A DNA stretch of 64,000 nt from Alkalihalobacillus bogoriensis ATCC BAA-922 (GCF_000621445.1 NZ_JHYI01000011.1:62001-126000); one strand, 5' to 3'; shown: positions 9,292-18,113, counted from the stretch's first letter. A program made the numbers and translations. Notes: generated from the sequence alone by a model not told the origin.

Positions 9292-9861
9292 ATGCATAAA
9301 GCTGTTTTTTTAGATCGTGATGGAGTCATAAATGAAGTATTAAGCCATCGAGTGAAGTTTGTCAATCATCCAAAACAACTTTATCTTTTAGAAGGAGTCC
9401 CAGAAGCCATTCGAGCATTTAATGAAGTAGGTTTTAAAGTGTTCATTGTAACGAACCAAGGAGGAGTTGGACTAGGGTTCATGAAAGAATCCATGCTTGA
9501 AAAAGTGCATCATCATTTGAAAGAACGATTACATGAACAAGGAGCTATGATTGATGATATTGTTTATTGTCCGCATAAACCACAAGCGGGTTGTCCTTGT
9601 CGGAAGCCTGAAGCAAAAATGATCGAGGAATTAGCGAAAAAACATCATGTATCACTGCAAAATAGTGTGATGGTCGGTGATCGGGAACCAGATATTTTAG
9701 CTGGGAAAAAAGCAGGAGTAGCTACAGTGTTTATCGGCAAGAAAAAAGAAGATACAGCTAAAGCGGATGCGGTTTTTTCCTCGTTGCTCGAAGCGGCACC
9801 ATGGATAATCGAAGAAAGCTGGAAAGATGAAAGGTTGCATAATGAAGGAAATTCATTATAA
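9292..9861 (+). CDS. HAD-IIIA phosphatase, GmhB-like (heptose/histidinol-phosphate phosphatase type)
   Basis: 189-residue member of the HAD superfamily, the D-glycero-D-manno-heptose 1,7-bisphosphate 7-phosphatase group. Motif I FLDRDGVIN gives the nucleophile Asp8 and acid/base Asp10; motif II is VTNQGG; the structural zinc loop is CPHKPQAGCPCRKPEAKM; motif IV is GDREPDI. Length is typical of GmhB (about 190). Gram-positive bacteria without LPS use such enzymes for S-layer heptose, or carry them with unproven substrates; no sugar-nucleotide genes are nearby. RBS GAAGGAG ends 8 nt before the ATG. The fold and phosphatase activity are firm, the substrate is not. Confidence 0.88.
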   Translation: MHKAVFLDRDGVINEVLSHRVKFVNHPKQLYLLEGVPEAIRAFNEVGFKVFIVTNQGGVGLGFMKESMLEKVHHHLKERLHEQGAMIDDIVYCPHKPQAGCPCRKPEAKMIEELAKKHHVSLQNSVMVGDREPDILAGKKAGVATVFIGKKKEDTAKADAVFSSLLEAAPWIIEESWKDERLHNEGNSL

Positions 9862-9891
9862 TGAGGGTAGACTGCATAATGAGGTGAAAAG

Positions 9892-10101
9892 ATGAAACAT
9901 TTAGTATGGCAATCAACAGCCCCTGTGAAACAAGTAAAATGTGTACATACGCAAGCGAAAAAATATAAAGTAAACAATGTTTTGACTGTAGATAAACAAT
10001 ATGATGTACAAAATGAAACAGAAGAATTTTATTTTGTCATTGACAATACAGGTAAAGTTGGCGGATTTTATAAAGAGTATTTTACAGAAGTAACGAAATA
10101 A
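9892..10101 (+). CDS. small conserved Bacillaceae protein, DUF6501-like
   Basis: 69-residue protein, basic N-terminal half (VKQVKCVHTQAKKYKVN) and an acidic/aromatic C-terminal half (EEFYFVIDNTGKVGGFYKEYF). I associate this pattern with the uncharacterised DUF6501 family of Bacillaceae from memory; that assignment needs a profile search. It lacks a signal peptide. RBS GAGGTGAAAAG precedes the ATG, 30 nt after the HAD gene, and a strong terminator follows, so it may be co-transcribed with the phosphatase. Confidence 0.65.
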   Translation: MKHLVWQSTAPVKQVKCVHTQAKKYKVNNVLTVDKQYDVQNETEEFYFVIDNTGKVGGFYKEYFTEVTK

Positions 10102-10103
10102 GA

Positions 10104-10150
10104 AGAAGCCGTTCAGGAATATGAAATTCTTGAGGACGGCTTCTTTTTAT
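10104..10150 (+). terminator. terminator after the 69-residue protein gene
   Basis: AGAAGCCGT pairs with ACGGCTTCT with an imperfect inner stem, then TTTTTATTT. Confidence 0.85.
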
Positions 10151-10181
10151 TTCGCTGTATGGATTTACTCTAGAGTCGAAG

Positions 10182-11123
10182 TCACTCGATTCCTGCGGGG
10201 TTAGGTCGCTCATCACTTTCCAATTGATTTAATGCTTCATGTAGCTTGTCGGTGTTTAAATTTTCACCGATTAGGACAAGTGTGAGCGGATAGTTCATCA
10301 TATCAGGAATAAAAAGCGGCACACCGTATGAATATTGAAATGAATAAAGTACGTTTGAATTTGTAAACCGAAGAAATCCTTTTATCCGATATATAGTTTC
10401 AGGCAGTGATTGTAAAAACTGTTCAAATTCATTTCGATGAATCGGTTTTGAAAAAGTATAGGTCATGCTTTTTAAATGGAGATGTGATGAGACTTCAATT
10501 GGTGTATGATTATCTATTTCTTTTTTATGTAGCTGTTGAATAACAGATAGATTAATTTTTGCTTTTGTCGTTAATAGGCATAACGCATGAGAGTTTAAAG
10601 ATTGAATTTCATATAAAGTCGAAGCCTGGTCTTGTTCGGATACTAAGTCCATTTTATTTAGCAGTAGTAAATCGGCATGACGGACTTGTTCATTCATCAA
10701 CTGTTGAACGATAGGTGAAACGTTTTTTCTATGCTTCCATTGGTATAAATCTACAATACTAATGACGCCTTTAACAATAATTTTGTCCGCAAATAAAGGC
10801 GACATACAAGCATCAAATACTTCCATAGGATGCGCCGCACCGGTCGTTTCGACATAAATGACATCTAAAGAATGGGTGAATAGAAGCTGTTGTAATTGAG
10901 ATTCAAATTGGTCTTGTAATGAGCAACACACACAACCGTTTAATAGCTCGGCTAAAGGAGTGTCTTTTGAAACAGCGGTGGAATCAATGGAAACTTGACC
11001 TAGTTCATTCATGATGACACCGACTTTGCGCTCTTGATTTTTTTCGAATTGAAGCAATTGAGTTAATAAAGATGTTTTCCCACTTCCTAAGAAGCCGGAA
11101 AGAATAAAAATTTCTGTTGCCAC
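10182..11123 (-). CDS. CobW/COG0523 G3E-family GTPase, putative metal chaperone
   Basis: P-loop GTPase of the G3E family that includes CobW, YciC/ZagA and YjiA and serves in zinc or other metal delivery. Walker A GFLGSGKTSLL near residues 9-19, the family metal-binding motif GCVCC near residue 64, switch region ETTGAAHP, and NKMDLV for guanine recognition; the C-terminal CobW_C domain (about 215-310) has few histidines. A longer reading frame begins at 11141, but AGGAG lies inside it, 8 nt before GTG 11123, so GTG 11123 is the start. No Zur site was recognised upstream, so the metal is open. Confidence 0.85.
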   Translation of the reverse strand: MATEIFILSGFLGSGKTSLLTQLLQFEKNQERKVGVIMNELGQVSIDSTAVSKDTPLAELLNGCVCCSLQDQFESQLQQLLFTHSLDVIYVETTGAAHPMEVFDACMSPLFADKIIVKGVISIVDLYQWKHRKNVSPIVQQLMNEQVRHADLLLLNKMDLVSEQDQASTLYEIQSLNSHALCLLTTKAKINLSVIQQLHKKEIDNHTPIEVSSHLHLKSMTYTFSKPIHRNEFEQFLQSLPETIYRIKGFLRFTNSNVLYSFQYSYGVPLFIPDMMNYPLTLVLIGENLNTDKLHEALNQLESDERPNPAGIE

Positions 11124-11183
11124 ACTTACATCTCCTATCATAAGTTCCTTAGCTTATCATACACGAAAAATAACCGGTTAGAC

Positions 11184-11225
11184 AATGTAAGGCACTGAAG
11201 GGTAGCCCATTCAGTGCCTTACATT
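11184..11225 (-). terminator. hairpin at the end of the 49-codon gene
   Basis: Perfect 16-bp stem (11184-11199 with 11210-11225) whose right arm overlaps the stop codon of the minus-strand gene. The T-run on the minus strand is poor, so it may act as a 3' stabiliser or a weak terminator. Confidence 0.6.
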
Positions 11226-11373
11226 AGACATCTGTTTTTTTACGTTTGTTTGTTTCATTGCCACTAGCATATTCATACGAAGCTTCAAACTTTGTTTGAT
11301 TGGCTGGAACGCTTTTTACTTCATAGCTTTCATCACGGTGCCCTGTATCTTCTGTACGCTCTTTTGCCATCAT
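11224..11373 (-). CDS. 49-residue charged protein of unknown function
   Basis: Starts at ATG 11373 or the adjacent ATG 11370, with a strong RBS AAGGAGGG about 5 nt upstream on the minus strand. The product is hydrophilic (MMAKERTEDTGHRDESYEV...NETNKRKKTDV) with no membrane segment. It ends within a 16-bp hairpin. Strong translation signal and its own 3' hairpin argue that it is real; its family is not recognised. It lies between the CobW-type gene and rarD, all on the minus strand. Confidence 0.65.
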   Translation of the reverse strand: MMAKERTEDTGHRDESYEVKSVPANQTKFEASYEYASGNETNKRKKTDV

Positions 11374-11426
11374 GGTCCCTCCTTTTTATCTTTAAGGTCC
11401 CACTTTTTTCAGTTTCTTATCCTCGA

Positions 11427-12356
11427 TTAACCTTCAAACGATTTTTTCTTCGTGAAATATTTTGTTTCAAGATACATAAAGCTTTTTGTTTTTGCAACAG
11501 AAAATAAAACAAGTGCACTCCAAATGAACATAAATGAAATGAGATGAACTTTAGTAAATGGTTCCTGAAAAATAAAGACACCTAAAATAAGGGTAATTGT
11601 CGGAGCAATATATTGTAGAAATCCAATCATAAATAAAGGAATCCTTCTAGCGCCACTTGCAAAAAGCAAAAGTGGAACAGCGGTTGCTACACCAGCACCA
11701 ATAAGCAATGCCATTTCTACTGATAAGCCTGAAGAAAAAAGCGTTACATTTGCTTTGAAAAATTGAACATAAAGTAATGCAAAGGGAAGCAATAACAATG
11801 TTTCAATCGTTAATCCTGTTAAAGCTCCGACGTTGACAACTTTTTTCAATAAGCCATAAAAAGCAAATGAAAAAGCTAACATTAAGGCAGCCCATGGTAC
11901 ATGCCCAACATTAAAGACCATATTCATTACTCCTAAACAAGCAAGGATAAGGGCAATGATTTGCCAAATGGATAGCCGTTCCTTTAAGAAAATAATACCT
12001 AAGAGAACACTTACTAATGGATTCATATAATAGCCTAAACTCGTTTCGATAACTAAATCATTCGCTACTGCCCAAATGTACGTGTACCAGTTTGCGCTTA
12101 TAAAGATCGTAGCTAATAACAATCCAAGTAGTTGTTTCGGAGACGTCATAATGGTTTTAAGTTCGACGAGAAATGGTTCAAATTTATGTAAACAAAATAA
12201 AATAACGGTCATTAAAACAAATGACCAAATGATGCGATGGGCTAACACGACATCGGCTGGGACAGTGTCAATTAATTTCCAATATAGGGGAAGTAGCCCC
12301 CACAGTAAGTATGCACTCATAGCATACGAGATTCCTAATTGTTGTTCATTTTTCAT
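11427..12356 (-). CDS. rarD: RarD-type EamA/DMT-superfamily permease
   Basis: Ten-helix inner-membrane permease of the EamA family, RarD subgroup. The N-terminal GISYAMSAYLLWGLLPLYWKL and DVVLAHRIIWSF are typical of RarD, and GYYMNPLVSVLLG closes the first EamA repeat. 309 residues is the expected length. RBS CGGAGTGG precedes the ATG by about 5 nt on the minus strand. RarD proteins are named for a chloramphenicol phenotype, but the transported substrate is unknown. Nothing nearby suggests one. Confidence 0.88.
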   Translation of the reverse strand: MKNEQQLGISYAMSAYLLWGLLPLYWKLIDTVPADVVLAHRIIWSFVLMTVILFCLHKFEPFLVELKTIMTSPKQLLGLLLATIFISANWYTYIWAVANDLVIETSLGYYMNPLVSVLLGIIFLKERLSIWQIIALILACLGVMNMVFNVGHVPWAALMLAFSFAFYGLLKKVVNVGALTGLTIETLLLLPFALLYVQFFKANVTLFSSGLSVEMALLIGAGVATAVPLLLFASGARRIPLFMIGFLQYIAPTITLILGVFIFQEPFTKVHLISFMFIWSALVLFSVAKTKSFMYLETKYFTKKKSFEG

Positions 12357-12518
12357 CTTTTTCCACTCCGTATCATTTTACTCAGAACTACATCGTTATT
12401 GTAGTCTGGAACTTTGCAGAGTGCAATGAAAATATTTCGACTCTCAAAATGTTAGTTCTTTTGTATTGAACTTTTTCTTGTTAAAATCAAGGAAAGTAAA
12501 AGAAAGTAGGTTTTGTTT

Positions 12519-12812
12519 ATGATTGATTTCCAATTCGAACAGTATAGTGAAGTGGTTTTTACGGACTTTTCACTCGTTGATAACTATGACGTATATCCTT
12601 GGTCTCATTACGTTGTTTCATTTACTAGTGACAAGCTACCAATGTCAATGGAAGACCCGACAGCTTTACTCATTGTAAACAAAGAAAAAGATGTGCTTCA
12701 AATTGTGTTGCAAGAAGAAGGGTGTGATTCTCCTAATTTTCAATTTACCGAATTGGAAAAACAACAAATTACAACGTGGTTTCATGACTTTTTAACAAAG
12801 AAAGGTGAGTAG
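12519..12812 (+). CDS. 97-residue protein of unknown function
   Basis: Soluble acidic protein rich in aromatic residues (FEQYSEVVFTDFSLVDNYDVYPWSHYVV); no signal peptide, no recognised domain. A TTG at 12513 is also in frame, but AGTAGG at 12505-12510 is 8 nt before ATG 12519, which is taken as the start. Its stop codon abuts the acetyltransferase start (12814) and the RBS of that gene lies within its last codons, so the two are translationally coupled. Confidence 0.75.
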   Translation: MIDFQFEQYSEVVFTDFSLVDNYDVYPWSHYVVSFTSDKLPMSMEDPTALLIVNKEKDVLQIVLQEEGCDSPNFQFTELEKQQITTWFHDFLTKKGE

Positions 12813-12813
12813 T

Positions 12814-13230
12814 ATGCGTATTCGCGAGTTTCGTTTAGCTGATTATCAAGCTGTCATGGGTTTGTGGGAAGAAGCAGGGATTTCATTGTCTTCATCAGAT
12901 TCGATAAATCAAATTAAACATAAATTACAACGCGACCCCGAATTATTTATCGTAGCTGAAAATTCAGAGCGCGAAATAGTCGGCGCGGTGATGGGCAGCT
13001 ACGATGGGAGAAGAGGTTGGGTCAATCATTTAGCTGTATATCCAAATTTTCAAGGTGAACAAATAGGTCGGAAGCTGTTAGAAAACTTGGAACAAAGGTT
13101 ACGGCGTATAGGGTGTGAGAAACTAAATTTACTCATTGAAATACATAATCGAAAAGTGGAAGGATTTTATAAAAAATTAGGTTATACAAGTGATGAATTA
13201 ATTTTTATGGAGAAATGGATAAATAAATAA
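12814..13230 (+). CDS. GNAT-family N-acetyltransferase, YpeA-like
   Basis: 138-residue GCN5-related acetyltransferase using acetyl-CoA. Family features: IREFRLADYQAVMGLW at the N-terminus, GAVMGSYDGRRGWVNHLAVYPNFQGEQIGRKLL containing beta strands 4-5 and the acetyl-CoA pyrophosphate loop (Q-G-E-Q-I-G, a variant of Q/RxxGxG/A with E in place of a usual R/G), and NRKVEGFYKKLGY at the C-terminus. The pattern matches E. coli YpeA-type proteins. GTG 12805 is in frame, but AGGTGAG at 12803-12809 positions ATG 12814. It overlaps the control region of, and follows, the 97-residue gene. Confidence 0.85.
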   Translation: MRIREFRLADYQAVMGLWEEAGISLSSSDSINQIKHKLQRDPELFIVAENSEREIVGAVMGSYDGRRGWVNHLAVYPNFQGEQIGRKLLENLEQRLRRIGCEKLNLLIEIHNRKVEGFYKKLGYTSDELIFMEKWINK

Positions 13231-13540
13231 CATGTGCGAGCTCGCATTTTAAGAAAAGTTTTCATAGTTTCAGCTAGAAACATGTTACGAATTAATTGTC
13301 GATTCGTTTCAGTGTTAGTTTTCTAGCAATTACATTGATACCGCTTTTACTAGAAGAAGGTGGAATGACAGATTTTTATTTTTCTTTTATTCCAATGAGT
13401 CTTGTCATCATTGCAAAGAAAACTGTAGGAATTTGTCGTATAGTAATCTATGGATAATGCCTCAAAACTAGTATAAAACATTGTAGCTGTGGCAACACTT
13501 CTATTATCATTTGAATTTTAAGAGAAGAGGAGCAACTACA
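13231..13540 (+). other. 310-bp gap with a possible coding remnant
   Basis: No RNA or promoter was recognised with confidence. An open frame from 13296 to the stop at 13457 reads like the end of a membrane protein (LAITLIPLLLEEGG, then FYFSFIPMSLVIIA) but has no RBS and only a TTG to start. It may be a decayed gene fragment or chance. Confidence 0.25.
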
Positions 13541-13999
13541 ATGAAGGGAAAAGATATTTTATTACTTGTTATTGGTGTTATCGTATTAGGAGTAACAGTA
13601 GGTACAGGGGCTTATGTGTTTTCTGAAAGTTATCAAGGGGAAGTAAAATATTCAAAAGATCATTCAATACATCGTGATTTGAACTCAAAGGAAACAGACG
13701 CATTTAAAACTATGCTTGTCAACGAAACATTGCATGAACAAGAAGCTATTCCTGCTTCGACAGTTGTAGAAACGAGTCAAATTTCAAATCCAGAAGAACA
13801 AGAAGAAGACTTATCTTTTGCAACAGCCGAAGAAGCGATTGAATTTTCGTTAAGCCGGTTTACGGAAGAAGAACTAGAGAGATATCGTCAATTTGTGGAA
13901 CAAGGGTTGGAGTCGGACTTAAAATCGTTAACATTGGACATTGCGTTAAGCCGGTTTACAGAAGAAGAAATAAAAGCAATTGAAAAAGCGTTAGAATAA
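13541..13999 (+). CDS. membrane-anchored acidic protein with a duplicated SRFTEEE motif
   Basis: 152 residues. One N-terminal membrane helix (about residues 5-27, DILLLVIGVIVLGVTVGTGAYVF) and an external or cytoplasmic acidic tail. The tail carries the same short motif twice: LSRFTEEELERY near residue 103 and LSRFTEEEIKAI near 137, each probably an amphipathic helix. I do not recognise a family. TTG 13511 is in frame, but AGAGGAG at 13526-13532 places the start at ATG 13541. It has its own terminator, so it is monocistronic. Confidence 0.75.
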   Translation: MKGKDILLLVIGVIVLGVTVGTGAYVFSESYQGEVKYSKDHSIHRDLNSKETDAFKTMLVNETLHEQEAIPASTVVETSQISNPEEQEEDLSFATAEEAIEFSLSRFTEEELERYRQFVEQGLESDLKSLTLDIALSRFTEEEIKAIEKALE

Positions 14000-14002
14000 G
14001 AG

Positions 14003-14047
14003 AAAAACCCCCTTTCCTTAACATAATTAAGGTGAGAGGGTTTTTTA
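14003..14047 (+). terminator. terminator after the anchored acidic protein gene
   Basis: CCTTAA/TTAAGG stem extended by an AAAAACCC/GGGTTTTT base, ending in a T-run. Confidence 0.85.
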
Positions 14048-14081
14048 AATGGAACGTAACTTGTGTATACCTAGTTGAGGT

Positions 14082-14636
14082 TTAGGCCAATTTTTGTTCA
14101 AGCTCATTTAATTCGGCAACTAATTTTTTAAATAGAGGTTCATTCATTTCGTCAAGGGCGTCATCAATTTGTTTTCTTAATTCTGCTTTTTTCGTTTCTA
14201 ACATCGCTTTTTCAATGACGACATCTGCTTCTTTTGAATATTTTTGAAACTGTTCATATCGTTTAATATTGTCTAGTGCTGGTGATTCGACTAATTGTGT
14301 ATAATGATGGTTGCGCATTTTTCCATGAAAATGAATGAGTAAGTATACTCTATCTGATGGACTCCCCATTAATTCGCCGAGCGCATGTGAAATATTATCA
14401 GATTTCCGCTTTCGATAATAAAATTCAAACCCTGGCTCATCTGAGTTAATGCTTGAAATAACAATTGCTTTTCCGTTTTGAGGAACGCGTTCAGTAAATG
14501 ATATATTTTCAAGGAGATGAGGGTGCTTTACGATATATTCAATAATCATTCGAGCTTCTGTCCGCTTTAGTCGATGATTATCTAAAAACCATCGAAGAAA
14601 TTGTTTTTTTTCTGTTGTTGAAACCCATCTGTTCAT
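14082..14636 (-). CDS. YpiB-family (UPF0302) protein with C-terminal IDEAL domain
   Basis: 184-residue cytoplasmic protein. The N-terminal half matches the UPF0302/YpiB pattern (STEKKQFLRWFLDNHRLKR, VKHPHLLENISFTE); the C-terminal 35 residues (LRKQIDDALDEMNEPLFKKLV) match the IDEAL domain found in YpiB and ComK-related proteins of Bacillaceae. The middle differs from B. subtilis YpiB, so this may be a paralogue. Three candidate starts exist; GGGTGGG lies 6 nt before ATG 14636, which is preferred. The family has no settled biochemical function. Confidence 0.75.
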   Translation of the reverse strand: MNRWVSTTEKKQFLRWFLDNHRLKRTEARMIIEYIVKHPHLLENISFTERVPQNGKAIVISSINSDEPGFEFYYRKRKSDNISHALGELMGSPSDRVYLLIHFHGKMRNHHYTQLVESPALDNIKRYEQFQKYSKEADVVIEKAMLETKKAELRKQIDDALDEMNEPLFKKLVAELNELEQKLA

Positions 14637-14802
14637 ATTCATCCCACCCAAAACATCCTTTTTCTCATTTTATCATGGAATCAATGTTTTTCAATTGAAA
14701 TCCTTTCATGTATAATTGGATTGGATCGTCTAGTTTGAAAACGGGGATACATGAAACAGAACACCAGAATAACGGAGAGCAACAAATTGGAGGAAAGACG
14801 AG

Positions 14803-16851
14803 ATGTTTAACTTATTTAAGAAAAAACGCCAGCAACCAAAAGCAAAGGTCGAAGCGAATCATATTATTTATATGGCGAACCATGTGTCAAAACAAGATTT
14901 ATCTTATTTACATACAAAGGTACCTCGCAATGTTCATTTTATCGTATTTGATGAAACAGAATATAAAAACAATGAAAAAAATTTAGTAGGACGGAAAGTG
15001 ACAGTGTTTGAAGGGTTAACACCAGAACATATGAAAAAGATTATTTCGTTTGTGGAAGAGGGAGAACCGATATTACTTTTCCCAGAAATGCGGATTTCAC
15101 GAATTGGTAGGGTGTTAAAAGTTTACGAAGAAATCGCATGGATTGCTTTGAAAACAAAAGCAACGATTGTTCCAGTTGTGATAAAACCAATGGTAAACAG
15201 CGCTGGTATTAATTTAAATCTTTTAGACAATCAACCTGAAGTGTCGATTGGGGAACCGTTTTCTGTTTCGATTGGTAATGAAGAAGGAAATCGTTCTGTA
15301 GCAGCATGGACGATTTATCGTAAATTAACAAATGGATATACCGATCATTTCATAAAAAAAGATGTGAACCTTTTTAACGAATTACTTGATGCGGCAAAAC
15401 AATTTGATAACCAAAAGGCAATAATCAAAGACCCAACAAATGCCCTGTCATATAAAAAACTTATTTTAGGTATTCAAGTATTAAGTGGGAAGTTGGAAAA
15501 TACATTAGCTGAAAATCGAGTTGGGGTATTTCTTCCTTCGTCTATCGGTCAAGCGGTCGTGTTATTCGCTTTATTTAAAATTGGTGTCAGTCCTGCTGTC
15601 CTTAATTTTACAATGGGACCGAAAACATTAATTGATTGCTGTGAAACAGCAGAAATTAAAACAATATTAACATCAAAATTGTTTATAGAAAAAGCTGAAC
15701 TCCAGCATGTCGTTGATGCGCTAACAGAAAGTGGCTATGAAATTATCTATTTAGAAGAAGCTAGAGAGCAAATTACATCGAAAGAAAAAATGATTGGCTT
15801 AAAAAATTACGCAAGTTCTCAAAAAGCAACTACATCAAGCAATGATATTATTTTGTTTACATCAGGAAGTGAAAACAAACCAAAAGGTGTATTGCTTTCA
15901 CACGACCAAATCTTTGCGAATATTCATCAAGCAATGTCAGTGATGGATTTAGATTCGAATGATAAAATGTTGAATCCACTCCCGATGTTCCATAGTTTCG
16001 GTTTAACGATTGGTACGTTTTTACCTTTATTATCAGGAATATCACTAGTCATTCATCCTTCACCAATTCAATACAAAGTCATACCGGAAATTATTTACCA
16101 AGAAGATGTTACGTTATTATTAAGTACACCAACATTTTTAAATGGATACGGAAAAAATGCCCATCCTTTTGATCTACATACATTACGGTATGCGATAGCA
16201 GGGGCAGAAAATGTAAAGGAAGATACGAAAGAATTGTTTTTCCAAAAGTTCGGAATCCGTATTTTAGAAGGGTATGGCGCAACAGAAGCATCACCACTCA
16301 TTTCACTGAATACACCGCTTTATACGAAAGCAGGTTCAGTAGGGAAAATTATTCCGGGCATGGAATATAAAATTCAAAAGGTTGAAGGAATAGAAAAGGG
16401 TGGAAGTTTACTTATCAAAGGTCCTAATGTAATGAAAGGATATTTGATTCATAATAAAGGATTTGTCCCTTCAGAAGGCTGGTACAACACTGGCGATGTC
16501 GTTGAAATTGATGATGAAGGTTTTATTTCCATTACTGCACGACTAAAGCGATTTGCGAAAATTGGCGGGGAAATGGTGTCCCTTCAAGTCGTGGAAAGAA
16601 TTGCGATGGATTGTTACGATGATATTGGCTTTGCAGCCGTCAGTACATCGGACCGAAGAAAAGGGGAAAAAATCATTCTCTTTACAAACGTGAAAGAAGC
16701 CGATTTAAAAGAAATTAAACGGTATAGTCGTTCTCATAAACATCCGGCGTTATACTTGCCAACAGAGGTACATTATATCGAGGAAATTCCGTTACTTGGA
16801 AGTGGAAAAACGGATTATGTCACATTAGAAAAAATGGCAAAAGAATTATAG
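14803..16851 (+). CDS. Aas-like fusion: PlsC-type acyltransferase plus acyl-ACP/CoA ligase
   Basis: 682 residues. N-terminal acyltransferase-like domain (about 20-195): NHVSKQDLSY keeps the H-x4-D catalytic pair, and FPEMRISRIG corresponds to FPEGRIT of E. coli Aas with Met replacing the usual Gly. The C-terminal AMP-binding ligase (about 205-680) has FTSGSENKPKGV (P-loop, variant of TSGSTGxPKG), YGATEASP, YNTGDVVEID and the late KIGGEMVSL hinge. E. coli Aas re-acylates lysophospholipids using activated fatty acids; the same role is inferred here. RBS GGAGG precedes the ATG. Membrane helices of E. coli Aas are not obvious here. Monocistronic with a strong terminator. Confidence 0.82.
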   Translation: MFNLFKKKRQQPKAKVEANHIIYMANHVSKQDLSYLHTKVPRNVHFIVFDETEYKNNEKNLVGRKVTVFEGLTPEHMKKIISFVEEGEPILLFPEMRISRIGRVLKVYEEIAWIALKTKATIVPVVIKPMVNSAGINLNLLDNQPEVSIGEPFSVSIGNEEGNRSVAAWTIYRKLTNGYTDHFIKKDVNLFNELLDAAKQFDNQKAIIKDPTNALSYKKLILGIQVLSGKLENTLAENRVGVFLPSSIGQAVVLFALFKIGVSPAVLNFTMGPKTLIDCCETAEIKTILTSKLFIEKAELQHVVDALTESGYEIIYLEEAREQITSKEKMIGLKNYASSQKATTSSNDIILFTSGSENKPKGVLLSHDQIFANIHQAMSVMDLDSNDKMLNPLPMFHSFGLTIGTFLPLLSGISLVIHPSPIQYKVIPEIIYQEDVTLLLSTPTFLNGYGKNAHPFDLHTLRYAIAGAENVKEDTKELFFQKFGIRILEGYGATEASPLISLNTPLYTKAGSVGKIIPGMEYKIQKVEGIEKGGSLLIKGPNVMKGYLIHNKGFVPSEGWYNTGDVVEIDDEGFISITARLKRFAKIGGEMVSLQVVERIAMDCYDDIGFAAVSTSDRRKGEKIILFTNVKEADLKEIKRYSRSHKHPALYLPTEVHYIEEIPLLGSGKTDYVTLEKMAKEL

Positions 16852-16863
16852 AAAAAGAAGAAG

Positions 16864-16897
16864 AGGCTGGGACAATGTTGTCCCAGCTTTTTTTTGA
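16864..16897 (+). terminator. terminator after the Aas-like gene
   Basis: Perfect 10-bp stem (16866-16875 with 16878-16887), 2-nt apparent loop, then eight T. It also faces the convergent DUF2515 gene. Confidence 0.9.
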
Positions 16898-16906
16898 TTA
16901 ATACCT

Positions 16907-18109
16907 TTAAGGAAGCAATTGTTTAAGGTCGGTAATGGTTGAAAGCTTAAGCAATTGCTTATAGTATGTTTCTGATATATCGTGAAAACCTGGTTGCTCA
17001 ATTGATGAAAAATAGACAAATGCATGTGATTCGGGTGTATACCAATCTTCTTTACTAGGTGTTGCATGATGGATCAATCCCCATACATCCTCAAGAGCAG
17101 GGCTATAAATAAAAGGTTTTCTTTTTTTACTTAGAAAAAAATTTTCTTTCTCAGCTACTGCTTTTTTGTCTTTTGAAAATACAGTTGGCCAAAAATCTTC
17201 ACGAGACCCAGTATGGTCAATTGTAGTGAACGCTTTTATATGTTGTGTCAGAGGGGAAATTCCAAATAATTGCATATATAATTGCTTGCCAATTAATATT
17301 CGTTGGGTGATATCAGTAAAGTCTTGTACCGAGATTCCTGTTAGTTTTATTTTATTATGAGAAACAACATAAGGGAATGTAACATGAGTAAATTGAAAGG
17401 CATCCTGTGCTTGGAATAGCATCGTTTTTGTGACTTTTTGTTTGAAAAAAGGATGTTCAATGACTCGTTTTTGAATATAGTGTTGTTCATTAATAATTAA
17501 AGCAACCGTTAATAATTTGGAGTCTTTTAGTGCATAAAAATGGTCCCAAAAAGGTTTCATAAAGGTGGAGACGGAAAAATATCGAAGTAAATGAAAATAA
17601 TTTTTTTTCTCCTTTTTACTAGCTTCATAGAGAAGTAATTGTGGGTATGCATCATAAAAAATATAAGCATTTGCTCTTTCTAAAAATAAAAAGAAGTCTG
17701 ATGTTCGTTCTGATGTTAAAAAGGGAGAAAGTAAACTACCTTTTAAATCGGTCATATTCCAACCACCATTTCGGGAAACAAGGTGGGCGAGTAGAGACCA
17801 GTGTATTTCAGGATGATTGTTATAGAAATCAAGATAAGCTTTCGTACGAGTAATATTATTTTGATTTGCGAGCTTACGTTTTTTTTGAATGTTATCTATA
17901 AGCTTTCGTTCGATTGAAGTGGGTGCTTGCTTGGAATGGCTATGATATACTCGATGTAATTTTAATTTCAACATTTCGATGGTTTTTTGTGGAAAATAAA
18001 GTCGTTTATATTCATGGATAATATCTCTTTCATATTTTTTTACTTCAATTTTATGTTGTGCTAATAAATATAAATACGATGGTAAACGAAGGATTTTGTT
18101 GAAATCCAA
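16907..18109 (-). CDS. DUF2515-like protein (YppC type)
   Basis: About 400 residues, soluble, rich in Lys, His and aromatic residues. The segment HWSLLAHLVSRNGGWNMTD near residue 100 is the recognisable core that I associate with DUF2515 (B. subtilis YppC); the remainder is all-helical in appearance and has no catalytic motif I can name. The frame opens at GTG 18118, inside AGGAGG; TTG 18109 sits 8 nt after AGGAGG and is preferred. The RBS lies in one arm of a near-perfect hairpin (18114-18149), so translation may be controlled. Function unknown. Confidence 0.65.
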   Translation of the reverse strand: MDFNKILRLPSYLYLLAQHKIEVKKYERDIIHEYKRLYFPQKTIEMLKLKLHRVYHSHSKQAPTSIERKLIDNIQKKRKLANQNNITRTKAYLDFYNNHPEIHWSLLAHLVSRNGGWNMTDLKGSLLSPFLTSERTSDFFLFLERANAYIFYDAYPQLLLYEASKKEKKNYFHLLRYFSVSTFMKPFWDHFYALKDSKLLTVALIINEQHYIQKRVIEHPFFKQKVTKTMLFQAQDAFQFTHVTFPYVVSHNKIKLTGISVQDFTDITQRILIGKQLYMQLFGISPLTQHIKAFTTIDHTGSREDFWPTVFSKDKKAVAEKENFFLSKKRKPFIYSPALEDVWGLIHHATPSKEDWYTPESHAFVYFSSIEQPGFHDISETYYKQLLKLSTITDLKQLLP

Positions 18110-18113
18110 GAGT

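Noticed and set aside
11292-11507. Plus-strand 71-codon frame near rarD
   Set aside because: Lies opposite two minus-strand genes with strong RBS; no RBS of its own.
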